Of a stretch of 64,000 nt of DNA, positions 1 through 8,756 are shown piece after piece. The translations under genes were made by a program, and so were the position numbers. Source of the stretch: Chryseobacterium takakiae (GTDB lineage: Bacteria > Bacteroidota > Bacteroidia > Flavobacteriales > Weeksellaceae); assembly GCF_900129385.1 (NCBI RefSeq), contig NZ_FQVO01000014.1, positions 23,473 to 87,472 on the forward strand, given 5' to 3'. The stretch's first letter is position 1. Every line of letters starts with the position of its first letter. Under the pieces are notes generated by a model. It made no database searches, was not told where the DNA came from, and saw nothing but the letters and a program-made list of their open reading frames with translations.

Positions 1-2631
1 GATAATGCACCACAGGTTCTTACAGCTTCGGTTCAGGGAGGTGGCGCAACTTACCAGTGGTTATTGGGAACGAATCCTATTCCGGGAGCAACAAGTGCCT
101 CATATACGGCAACACAGCCCGGATTATATACAGTTCAGGTCTTTTTACCGGGAAATACATGTCCGGGAACAGCTTCGGTAAATATAGTGGGCGGAACTTC
201 ACCAACTGTACAGAATGCTACGTTAACGGCTTGTTATACACAGGGTAACGCAACATTCAACCTTACCTCTGCGCAAACTTCAATAAGTACGACACCCGGA
301 GCAACTTTCAGTTATTATATTAACCAGTCTGATGCCTTAGCCGGGAATGGTAACACGATCGCAAATCCAACGGTTTTCCAGAGTGCCGGACAAACAGTTT
401 ACGTTCTGGTGAAAAATGGATTCTGTTCAAAAGTTGCAGAATTACAATTGATTAAAGCTCCTGAGATAACTGCCACGATAGCAACACCTGCTACATTAAC
501 CTGTACCAACTCGCAGGCCACACTGAATGCTTCCGGTTCAACTTATCCTGCGGGATCTACTTTCGCATGGACAACTGCAAACGGTAACATTGTGTCCGGA
601 GCTAATACTCTTAATCCAGTAGTAAATACGGCAGGAACCTATACTTTAACCATTTCAAATACTTATCAGCCGGGAAACTTAACTTGTACGGCAACAGCAA
701 ACGTAACGGTAACTGGTGACAGCGCACCGCCGACAACAGGTTTAACGGCCTCTAAAATATTAATATGTTCCGGAGAATCTGTAACATTAACTGCATCCGG
801 CGGAGTAACTTATAACTGGGTAGGCCTTCCCGGCAATGGAAATACACAAACCGTTTCACCAACTGCAAATACAACCTACACGGTTACGGCAGTCGGAGCA
901 AATGGATGCGTATCTCAGACACCGGCAACGATTACAATACAGGTCTCTCAGCCGATTGCAGTTCAGAATGCTACTTTATTAAAATGTTATCAGGCCGGTG
1001 GAATCAATTATGATTTAACACAGGCACAAACGCAGATAACCACTGCTCCTGGTGTTACATTCTCATATTATCTGAATGTTTCCGATGCCAATGCAGGGAA
1101 TATGAATACAATAGCCAATCCGGCATCGTTTAACAGTACAGGAAATCAGACAATTTATGTGCTGGTTATAAGTGGAGGATGCAGATATGTTGTAAATTTA
1201 CAGTTACTGGCAACTCCTGAAACAACTTTAACAATAGCTCAGCCTCAGCAGATTACCTGTAATACACCACAAGTTACACTTAATGCTTCTGCTTCTGTAA
1301 TTCCGGCAGGTTCTACTATTGCATGGACTGCAGCCGGCGGAGGAAATATTGTTTCCGGAGCCAATACATTAACTCCTATTGTTAATGCAGGAGGAACCTA
1401 TACATTAACGGTGACCAATGTAAATCAGCCAGGAAATTTAAACTGTACTTACACTTCCAATGTTACAGTTACGCAGAATACTACGCTTCCGGTAGCAACA
1501 GTAACAGCACCTGTACAACAAATCTGTCCGGGTGAATCTGTTACCTTAACGGCAACCGGAGGGGCTACCTATAACTGGGTTAATCTTACAGGGAATGGAA
1601 ATACCCAAGTCGTTTCTCCTGCCAACACTACTGTATACCAGGTTTTTGCGGTAGGTGCAAATGGATGTATCTCTGCCAATCCTGCGACCATTACAATCGT
1701 AGTGGGGCCACCTGTGGCGATACTGGCAGCATCAAAATCTAAAATTTGTGTGGGAGAATCAGTTACATTAACAGCTACAGGTGGTGTTACCTATGAATGG
1801 GTAGGTTTACCGGGTAACGGAAGTACTCAGGTTGTTTCTCCTACAGCTACCACCACGTATTCTGTTTTTGCTTTAGGTGGAAACGGATGCAAAGTGGCAA
1901 CTCCTACATCCATTACCATTGAAGTTGTACCTGCTATTGAGTCAACACTAAAGGATGTGTACGCATGTGCCGGTGACTCCGGAATTCTGGATGCGGGTTC
2001 AGGTCCAAATTATACGTACCTCTGGAATACGGGGGCAACTACCCAAACTATTTCTGTAAATACTCCTGGAACGTATTCCGTAACGATCAACAATGGTACG
2101 TGCTCCAAAGTATTCAGTGCTCAATTAATCAATCCAACACTCCCGCAGTTTACAAACGTTACCTACGAAAATCATGTGTTAACCATATCAGCAACAAATC
2201 CTACAGGAGGAGAGCTTGAATATTCTTCAAACGGAGGAGTGACATGGCAGGCTTCCAACATATTTTACAATATGCTGGATAATAATAATTACAGCCTTAT
2301 GGTTCGTGTGAAAGATGCGAAATGCGGTACTACATTATCCTTCTTTACTTTTGTAGTGATAAACGCTATTACTCCTAATTCCGATGGTAAAAATGATACT
2401 GTAGATTTTTCCGGAATCAGCAAGTATAATAATTTTGCAGCCTCTATATTTGACAGGTACGGACAGGAGGTATTTAAAGCAAGTAAAAATGAAACAAGCT
2501 GGCACGGATTACTTAGGGGAAGTCTTATACTTCCAACTGCTACCTATTGGTATCGGGTACAATGGGAAAACCCTGCCAGTAAGAAACTTGAGCAGCGCAG
2601 TGGATGGATTTTGTTAAAAAACAGAAATTAA
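1..2631 (+). CDS. T9SS type B sorting-domain surface protein (5' end cut off)
   Basis: The frame is already open at base 1 and ends at TAA 2629-2631, so 876 residues of a longer protein are visible. It is a chain of Ig/PKD-like beta-sandwich modules rich in Thr, Asn, Gly and Ala. Two long near-repeats carry an FSYY-N-SDA-AGN-NTI pattern (about residues 102 and 354), and three shorter modules begin GESVTLTA (about 258, 511 and 585). From about residue 790 (ITPNSDGKNDT) to the C-terminus (RSGWILLKNRN) is a gliding-motility-associated C-terminal domain, the type B signal for type IX secretion. By family this is a secreted or cell-surface adhesin-like protein. The first visible module matches the Ig region of the next gene, so the missing N-terminus may carry the same choice-of-anchor L domain (inference). 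Confidence 0.85.
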   Translation, partial: DNAPQVLTASVQGGGATYQWLLGTNPIPGATSASYTATQPGLYTVQVFLPGNTCPGTASVNIVGGTSPTVQNATLTACYTQGNATFNLTSAQTSISTTPGATFSYYINQSDALAGNGNTIANPTVFQSAGQTVYVLVKNGFCSKVAELQLIKAPEITATIATPATLTCTNSQATLNASGSTYPAGSTFAWTTANGNIVSGANTLNPVVNTAGTYTLTISNTYQPGNLTCTATANVTVTGDSAPPTTGLTASKILICSGESVTLTASGGVTYNWVGLPGNGNTQTVSPTANTTYTVTAVGANGCVSQTPATITIQVSQPIAVQNATLLKCYQAGGINYDLTQAQTQITTAPGVTFSYYLNVSDANAGNMNTIANPASFNSTGNQTIYVLVISGGCRYVVNLQLLATPETTLTIAQPQQITCNTPQVTLNASASVIPAGSTIAWTAAGGGNIVSGANTLTPIVNAGGTYTLTVTNVNQPGNLNCTYTSNVTVTQNTTLPVATVTAPVQQICPGESVTLTATGGATYNWVNLTGNGNTQVVSPANTTVYQVFAVGANGCISANPATITIVVGPPVAILAASKSKICVGESVTLTATGGVTYEWVGLPGNGSTQVVSPTATTTYSVFALGGNGCKVATPTSITIEVVPAIESTLKDVYACAGDSGILDAGSGPNYTYLWNTGATTQTISVNTPGTYSVTINNGTCSKVFSAQLINPTLPQFTNVTYENHVLTISATNPTGGELEYSSNGGVTWQASNIFYNMLDNNNYSLMVRVKDAKCGTTLSFFTFVVINAITPNSDGKNDTVDFSGISKYNNFAASIFDRYGQEVFKASKNETSWHGLLRGSLILPTATYWYRVQWENPASKKLEQRSGWILLKNRN

Positions 2632-2647
2632 TAGTTATAAATATAAT

Positions 2648-2682
2648 AAACCTCTCAATTTGGGAGGTTTATTTGTTTTTTT
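2648..2682 (+). terminator. Rho-independent terminator
   Basis: A hairpin with arms AAACCTC and GGGAGGTTT follows the stop of the upstream gene by 16 bases and runs into a T-rich tract. Confidence 0.75.
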
Positions 2683-2750
2683 GATAGAAAAAAGTTAAAT
2701 TAGTATATTTATTTATAAAAAAAAATTAAATTTGTTGAAACAATTTATTT

Positions 2751-5123
2751 ATGAAGAGATACCTACTATTGTTTTCCTTATTCGCGGTCTCGTCGTCGAG
2801 TCTCTTTTATTCACAACATATTACTCCGAGAAAACCTCAGAAAGAAAAAGCATCTAATTTAACAATGAAAGCTGGTGCTTTTATTGATGTAAATGCTGCG
2901 GGATATGCACCTACCGATTACACCCCTTTACAATTGGTAAAAGATATACTGATTTCTTCAGGAACAAATTCTTGTGTAACACCAACTGTATCCAATGTTC
3001 AGGTAAGCCCGAATTTACCGGCAGGTAATGTTCAGAGATCCTGGGGTTACTTTCACAAAGGAACAACCAATTTTCCTTTTAAAGATGGTATTGTGCTTAC
3101 TACGGGTTATGCAAATAAAGCAGGAAATAGCTATATAGACACTACTTTAGGAGATGATTTACCTACCGGAAGTGATCCGGATCTAGTGGCTGCTACAAAT
3201 CCAACAGCAACGCTCAATGACGCTGTTATTTTGGAATTTGATTTCGTTCCGACCTCTTCTCAGGTGAAGTTCAATTATTTATTTGCTTCCGAGGAATATA
3301 CAGGATCGTTTCCTTGTAGTTTTTCTGATGCTTTCGCATTATTGTTAAGACCAACAGCAGGGGGACCTTATGTGAATATGGCGGTATTGCCAGCTCCGGG
3401 AACAGGACCGGTGAGCGTTACCAATATTCACCCACAAAACAGTTTTGCTGGATTTGATATGGGATGCGGAGCACCGAATGTTGCTTTTTTCGGAGGATAT
3501 AATACCACAAATATTGAAACCAACTTTAATGGTAGAACAGTGCCATTACAGGCAACGGCAACAGTCGTTCCGGGACAGTCTTACCACTTTAAGATGGTTT
3601 TAGCAGATGCGATAGACAGCAGCTATGATTCTGCGGTATTTCTGGAAGGAGGATCATTTAATATCGGTGTTGAATTATTAGATCCTAATGGAGGAACCCT
3701 ACCGGAAGAAATCAATGTATGTAATAATGCTCCTCAGGTAATTACGGCTTCTGTTAATGACCCGAACATGAACTACCAGTGGTTCTTTAACGGTGTTGCC
3801 ATCCAAGGAGCAACCACTCCTACGATTACTGCTACACAGCCGGGAAGTTATGAAATTCAGGTAACATTCCCAGGGAATCCTTGCCCTGGAAAAGCAAGTA
3901 TTAAAATTAACGGGGGAGCAACCCCTTCGGCAGTTGATGCATCATTGTTATTATGTTCAACTCCTGATGTTACCTGGTTTGACCTGACAGATGCTATGCC
4001 GTCCATCAGTACAACTCCGGGTGCAGTATTCCATTTTTACGAAGATCAGGCAGACGCACTGGCGCAGAATAATGATTATATTCAGGATGTTCTACATTAT
4101 ACTGGCAATGACGGACAGACCCTTTATGTCGTTGTTTCCAATGGAAGTTTCTGTAGTACCATGGTTGAGTTAACATTATTGAAAGAAACAAGACCAACTG
4201 TAAGCTTAGTAGCATCGAAACTTAAAGTTTGTCCGGGATCAACCGTAGAACTTACTGCAACAGGTGGATCTACTTATGAATGGGCTAATTTCCAGGGAAC
4301 AGGAAGTGTACAAACGGCAACGGTTTATAATACAACAACTTTTTCAGTATATGCTTTAGGAGCAAAAGGATGTCAGTCTTCATTACCGGCTAAAGTAACG
4401 GTAGAAGTAGTACCGGAGCTTACGTCTCCACTAAGAGATGTGGAAATGTGTCAGGGTGACAGAATTACTCTTGATGCAGGAGCAGGACCAAACTACAGTT
4501 ACCTATGGAGCACCGGTGAAGTTACACAGACTATTAACGTAGATAACTGGGGCGTTTATACGGTGAAAATCGATAACGGATATTGTGAAAAAACTTTCAC
4601 GGTTAATGTAATGGGTGCAGCATCTCCATTTGTTTCGAATGTTGATTACAGCAACAATACCTTAACCATTACGGCAGAAGTTCCAACGATCAATAATATC
4701 CCTCAAACAGCAGAATATTCTATCGACGGTGGTATCTCTTGGCAGGATTCTAATGTATTCACCAACGTTCAGGACAATACAACGTATAACATCCAGGTGA
4801 GATCCGTAGGAACACATTGTGTGGGAGCGTTGGAATTCTTTACTTTCCAGGTGAAAAATATTATCACTCCGAATGATGACGGTATCAACGATACGCTTGA
4901 TCTTACAGCACTTGGAGGTTTCAACAACTTTACAGGATCTATCTATGATCGTTATGGTTCTGAAATGTTCAGGTTCTCAAAAGAAAATCCGATCTGGAAC
5001 GGTACCGTTGGTGGTAAAAAATTACCGACTGCAACGTACTGGTATAAATTCAACTTCCAGTATCCTAAAACAAAATCCACGATGAGCCAGTCCGGATGGA
5101 TTATGCTTAAAAACAGAGAATAA
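2751..5123 (+). CDS. Choice-of-anchor L domain, T9SS type B secreted protein
   Basis: 790 residues. An N-terminal signal peptide (about 1-21, ending SSSLFYSQ) is followed by a choice-of-anchor L type domain at about 65-300 (landmarks VSNVQVSPNLPAGNVQ, FKDGIVLTTGYA, FLFASEEY-like LFASEEYTGSF). Ig-like modules follow from about 307 to 690, close in sequence to those of the preceding gene. The C-terminal gliding-motility-associated / type B sorting domain begins at ITPNDDGINDT (about 705) and ends SGWIMLKNRE. Predicted to be exported by Sec and then by the type IX system to the surface. It lies 119 bp downstream of its paralog with a terminator between, so it is probably transcribed separately. 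Substrate or ligand cannot be told from sequence. Confidence 0.85.
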   Translation: MKRYLLLFSLFAVSSSSLFYSQHITPRKPQKEKASNLTMKAGAFIDVNAAGYAPTDYTPLQLVKDILISSGTNSCVTPTVSNVQVSPNLPAGNVQRSWGYFHKGTTNFPFKDGIVLTTGYANKAGNSYIDTTLGDDLPTGSDPDLVAATNPTATLNDAVILEFDFVPTSSQVKFNYLFASEEYTGSFPCSFSDAFALLLRPTAGGPYVNMAVLPAPGTGPVSVTNIHPQNSFAGFDMGCGAPNVAFFGGYNTTNIETNFNGRTVPLQATATVVPGQSYHFKMVLADAIDSSYDSAVFLEGGSFNIGVELLDPNGGTLPEEINVCNNAPQVITASVNDPNMNYQWFFNGVAIQGATTPTITATQPGSYEIQVTFPGNPCPGKASIKINGGATPSAVDASLLLCSTPDVTWFDLTDAMPSISTTPGAVFHFYEDQADALAQNNDYIQDVLHYTGNDGQTLYVVVSNGSFCSTMVELTLLKETRPTVSLVASKLKVCPGSTVELTATGGSTYEWANFQGTGSVQTATVYNTTTFSVYALGAKGCQSSLPAKVTVEVVPELTSPLRDVEMCQGDRITLDAGAGPNYSYLWSTGEVTQTINVDNWGVYTVKIDNGYCEKTFTVNVMGAASPFVSNVDYSNNTLTITAEVPTINNIPQTAEYSIDGGISWQDSNVFTNVQDNTTYNIQVRSVGTHCVGALEFFTFQVKNIITPNDDGINDTLDLTALGGFNNFTGSIYDRYGSEMFRFSKENPIWNGTVGGKKLPTATYWYKFNFQYPKTKSTMSQSGWIMLKNRE

Positions 5124-5151
5124 TATCAGCTGATAGGTTTCAAATAAAGAG

Positions 5152-5186
5152 TCCCCGAAAAGTTTAACTTTCCGGGGATTTTTATT
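5152..5186 (+). terminator. Rho-independent terminator
   Basis: Arms TCCCCGAAA and TTTCCGGGGA flank an 8-base loop and are followed by TTTTTATT. It separates the plus-strand surface-protein pair from the convergent minus-strand RNA-repair operon. Confidence 0.8.
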
Positions 5187-5204
5187 AACAGCATTAAAAT
5201 AAAG

Positions 5205-6290
5205 TTATTGTTTTATATAAAGTGCTTCCCGGATTTCTGTCAGTGTTTTTGTTGTCTTATGAACATCAGGAAAGTCCGGAAGTTTCGAGCCTGAATAATG
5301 AAATTCTATTGATCTGATAAGATCTTCCGCTTTTTTCATAATGGCATCGTATGTCCGGTTTCCGGCTTTAATGTCCAACAGTTCATCACGGTTTTGCACA
5401 CGAATGTTCAGAGAACCGTTTTTAAAAATCTGCTCGCATGACTGGAGGAGGCGGATGGTATGCATCATGTTTTTACTGTCATAGTTTTGTCCATGCTGTT
5501 GGTTGACATTATATCGGTCTTCATTACGCTCGGAAACCCACTTCCAGTATTCGCGATAATCTTTGCAGTAGATGGAATAGGCATCGAGGTTACAAAATAA
5601 ATAAGCAATAGGCTTTTCTTCTTTCGGGACTGATGAAACGGAAACCTGATTGGCATCTTCATTATGGATAATTCCTTTATACTGTAACTTTCCCGATTCA
5701 TCATAAAAAAGCGCAAACATTCCTTTGGTATTGTCAATATTTACCAGGCCGCATTTTTCCTGTAATAAACCACCCCGTCCTTCGGAGGAGGGGAATTCCC
5801 GCAACCACTTTTTCAACGGAACGGAGCCCTGATCCTTTAAAATATAGCAAAAATCAAGAATTGATTTCCTTTCTTTATCAACAGGATTCAGTATTTTTTT
5901 GTTGAGTCCTTTTGCTTTTTTGATCTGTGAAATGGCATATCCTGCAAACGTATCTTTGCACAATTTCGACAGGAAATCTTCGGTTTTCAGGAGATCCATC
6001 AATGGATTTTTCTGCAAAATACAATCTTCCAGACTTGCCAGGATTTCGAGAATATTGGGATTGTTTTTCTGAAGAAGTTCTACAAATCTTCCGATTTCAT
6101 AATAGGTGATGTCATTCGTTTCATTGGAAATCTGCGGAGTATAATTTAACCCAAAAAAATCTTCTTTCGGTAAATAATACATGCCTCGAATATCTGTATC
6201 GGAGTTTTCCGTAGCCAACCCGAAAGCACGGCTTCCGGAGATAGCTTCGAAAAGGATGAGGTTTTTGGCTTTTATGTCTTGGATGGTCAT
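5205..6290 (-). CDS. RlaP-type nucleotidyltransferase (DNA polymerase beta superfamily)
   Basis: 361 residues. The N-terminus carries the pol-beta nucleotidyltransferase signature GSRAFG (about 18-23) followed by SDTDIRG, giving the G-S and D-x-D metal-binding residues. The rest is helical with a basic linker (QIKKAKGLNKKI). By motif and layout it belongs to the predicted nucleotidyltransferase family that Pfam calls RlaP, RNA repair pathway DNA polymerase beta family. It is the last gene of a minus-strand operon that starts with a second RlaP-type gene at 8467. The two share only the core motif region and differ in length (361 against 249 residues). Likely role, by family and neighbourhood: adding nucleotides to or modifying RNA ends in an RtcB-centred repair pathway. 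The substrate is unknown. Confidence 0.75.
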   Translation of the reverse strand: MTIQDIKAKNLILFEAISGSRAFGLATENSDTDIRGMYYLPKEDFFGLNYTPQISNETNDITYYEIGRFVELLQKNNPNILEILASLEDCILQKNPLMDLLKTEDFLSKLCKDTFAGYAISQIKKAKGLNKKILNPVDKERKSILDFCYILKDQGSVPLKKWLREFPSSEGRGGLLQEKCGLVNIDNTKGMFALFYDESGKLQYKGIIHNEDANQVSVSSVPKEEKPIAYLFCNLDAYSIYCKDYREYWKWVSERNEDRYNVNQQHGQNYDSKNMMHTIRLLQSCEQIFKNGSLNIRVQNRDELLDIKAGNRTYDAIMKKAEDLIRSIEFHYSGSKLPDFPDVHKTTKTLTEIREALYIKQ

Positions 6291-6339
6291 TTAAAATCTA
6301 TATTTTAATTTTTGTGTTAGAACGGATTCCTGTAACTAC

Positions 6340-7067
6340 CTAATTCTTAAAACAACTTTTCACAATCACCTCTAATGCTTTTTCCGCATCACACGTGTAC
6401 AAATCGGAACACCAGGCTGGATTCGCTTCAATCAAAGCCCAGCCTTTTCCTTTGATGATCCCAAAATCCAGAACAATGGCTTTGGGAAGCGTTTCGCCAT
6501 ATTGCTGAATGAAATTTTCGAAAAAATCAAAAAGTTCTTTTTGCTCTGATCCGGAAAGCGGGCTGGTGTCAAAAGCATCATTTCGCCAATAAGAAGAATG
6601 GGTAATTAGTTGATTATTTAACACAAAACATCTTACTTCGAGTTCCCATTCTACCACTTCGGAAGTGAAAACCATGCTTTCCAGATCCAGCGTATCAAAA
6701 CCTTTGATATTGGTGACTTTATCCATAACTCCGGCTTTAAAACTTTTAAAATCGGAACATTTGATGAAAATATTTTTTCATGTACGAAATCTTTAAGCTT
6801 TCCATAGGAAATTTTCCTTTTGGTAAATTCTTCCGAACTTTTGAAAGCCAATTGTCATCAGGTTTTGTTAAGGTAAGATGCATTGTTCGGCTACAATTTC
6901 AGCATAGATGTCTTCGCCATATACCGCAATTACATCCGCACCAAATTCTTCGGGAACATTCCATTTTGCATTAAATAGGCTCAACTCGTAGGGTGAATTG
7001 AGGGAAGCTTTTTTCAGATTGTTGCTGTCTTCCGTGTACATAGGAGAGAGGCGATGATGTTTTTCAT
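6340..7067 (-). pseudogene. ATP-grasp (R2K / DUF4343-like) protein, frameshifted
   Basis: Fragments of one ATP-grasp protein lie in different frames in the expected order: start MKNIIAS, then MYTEDSNNL...YGEDIYAEIVAEQC, then LTLTKPDDNWLSK, then SSEEFTKRKISYGKLKDFVHEK, then NIFIKCSDFKSF and the long C-terminal part MDKVTNIKGFDTLD...WALIEANPAWCSDLY. Reading through needs four corrections: removal of one CT in a TC repeat (7043-7050), plus one missing base near 6878-6885, one in the T4 run 6839-6842 and one in the T6 run 6773-6778. The original ATG (7065-7067) overlaps the stop of the upstream gene as ATGA, which supports this start. Family members ligate amino groups to carboxylates using ATP. 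The lesions sit in short repeats, so assembly error is a real alternative to true decay. Confidence 0.7.
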
Positions 7068-7705
7068 GTAATTAATTTTTTTTCGATTAAATTACGAATT
7101 AAAAGATGATAGTTTTGTTCAGAAATACTATCAACAACAAGACTCCATTCGTTTGAGCTGTTGGTAGCATGTACAATATTTACATCGTTTTTCCATATAA
7201 GATTATATTTATCTGAACATTCATCTAAAAAATCATAATCAGACATATACTTTGAAAACGCTCCTAGATCAGAAATTTCATAGCTAAAAGCAGGGAGATT
7301 CTTATAATACTGATGCTTTTCAAAAAATGCCTGTTGTTCAATAAATGTTTCAAAATTTTCGTAATAAATATAAAAATCATACGAATCACAACCACAGTCT
7401 CTAACAGCAATCTCTCCATTTTCTGCAATATAAAAGCTGTCATTAATGGGAAAAAGAACTTGTCCTTCCCAATGGTAAGTGATAACTGTTTTATTTTCTT
7501 TTATTTGTTTTTGAGTAAAAATGTGAATAACAATATCCTGAATTTTAAGTCCGGCAAATTTATCCTGAAATTTTATAATTTCAGAAGAATTCTTGAGATG
7601 ATAAAATCTTAAATGTTTTTCCAAAAGGTGCGAATCAATTTCATAATCTTTATTTTTTCCGGCTTTTTCAATGAACTTTATTGCTCTTTCAGATAGTTGC
7701 TTCAT
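7064..7705 (-). CDS. Hypothetical protein, RNA-repair operon member
   Basis: 213 residues, not recognised. No signal peptide or membrane segment is visible. The sequence is rich in aromatic and acidic residues, with a central stretch ENGEIAVRDCGCDSYDFYIY that resembles the beta-rich core of small soluble SUKH/Imm-like proteins only in general character. It starts 12 bases after the stop of the RlaP-type gene at 7718-8467, and its TGA overlaps the ATG of the broken ATP-grasp gene (ATGA at 7064-7067), so the three are surely co-transcribed and probably translationally coupled. Function cannot be assigned from sequence. Position suggests a partner of the RlaP/ATP-grasp pair. Confidence 0.65.
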   Translation of the reverse strand: MKQLSERAIKFIEKAGKNKDYEIDSHLLEKHLRFYHLKNSSEIIKFQDKFAGLKIQDIVIHIFTQKQIKENKTVITYHWEGQVLFPINDSFYIAENGEIAVRDCGCDSYDFYIYYENFETFIEQQAFFEKHQYYKNLPAFSYEISDLGAFSKYMSDYDFLDECSDKYNLIWKNDVNIVHATNSSNEWSLVVDSISEQNYHLLIRNLIEKKLIT

Positions 7706-7717
7706 GATTACCTTGAT

Positions 7718-8473
<756 letters not shown>

Positions 8474-8482
8474 TTAAATTTG

Positions 8483-8525
8483 ATACAAAATAAAAAACAT
8501 CCTGCGCAATCTTTTTACGCAGGAT
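8483..8525 (-). terminator. Terminator downstream of the 8550-8714 palindromic element
   Basis: Arms ATCCTGCG and CGCAGGAT enclose an 11-base loop, followed on the minus strand by GTTTTTTATTTT. It would end transcripts from the large gene or from the palindromic element before the RlaP gene begins. Confidence 0.7.
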
Positions 8526-8549
8526 TATTTTTTTCATGTTATACTTCTA

Positions 8550-8714
8550 GTAACGCAAAGTTTTTGCTAAAATCTCTTTACTCCTAAGGAGAAAAGCATG
8601 ACGGTAAAGCCTTTGATGAAGCTTACGTATAGACATTCGTCTAATCAGATCAGCTTGCTGATCCATTCTATGCTCTCTTTGATAGATGCAGTAGAAAATG
8701 AGATTTTGCGTTAC
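8550..8714. repeat. 165-bp element with perfect 10-bp inverted ends (MITE-like or structured RNA)
   Basis: The ends are the perfect inverted repeat GTAACGCAAA / TTTGCGTTAC. Inside are a GATCAG-CAAG-CTGATC type hairpin (8648-8663) and a CTCCTAAGGAG palindrome (about 8579-8590). A minus-strand transcript would fold with paired ends and be released by the terminator at 8483-8525. It could be a noncoding RNA of the repair locus or a miniature inverted-repeat element; similar CGCAAAG-type repeats are common in flavobacteria. No convincing target-site duplication is seen. A short unrelated open frame across it has no coding character. Confidence 0.5.
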
Positions 8715-8756
8715 GTTCTTATGGTACAAATATCATGCAGATTTAGCCTGAATTAA

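Noticed and set aside
8547..8729. 60-residue open frame across the palindromic element
   Set aside because: It lies wholly in the inverted-repeat element and has no family-like sequence or plausible start signal.
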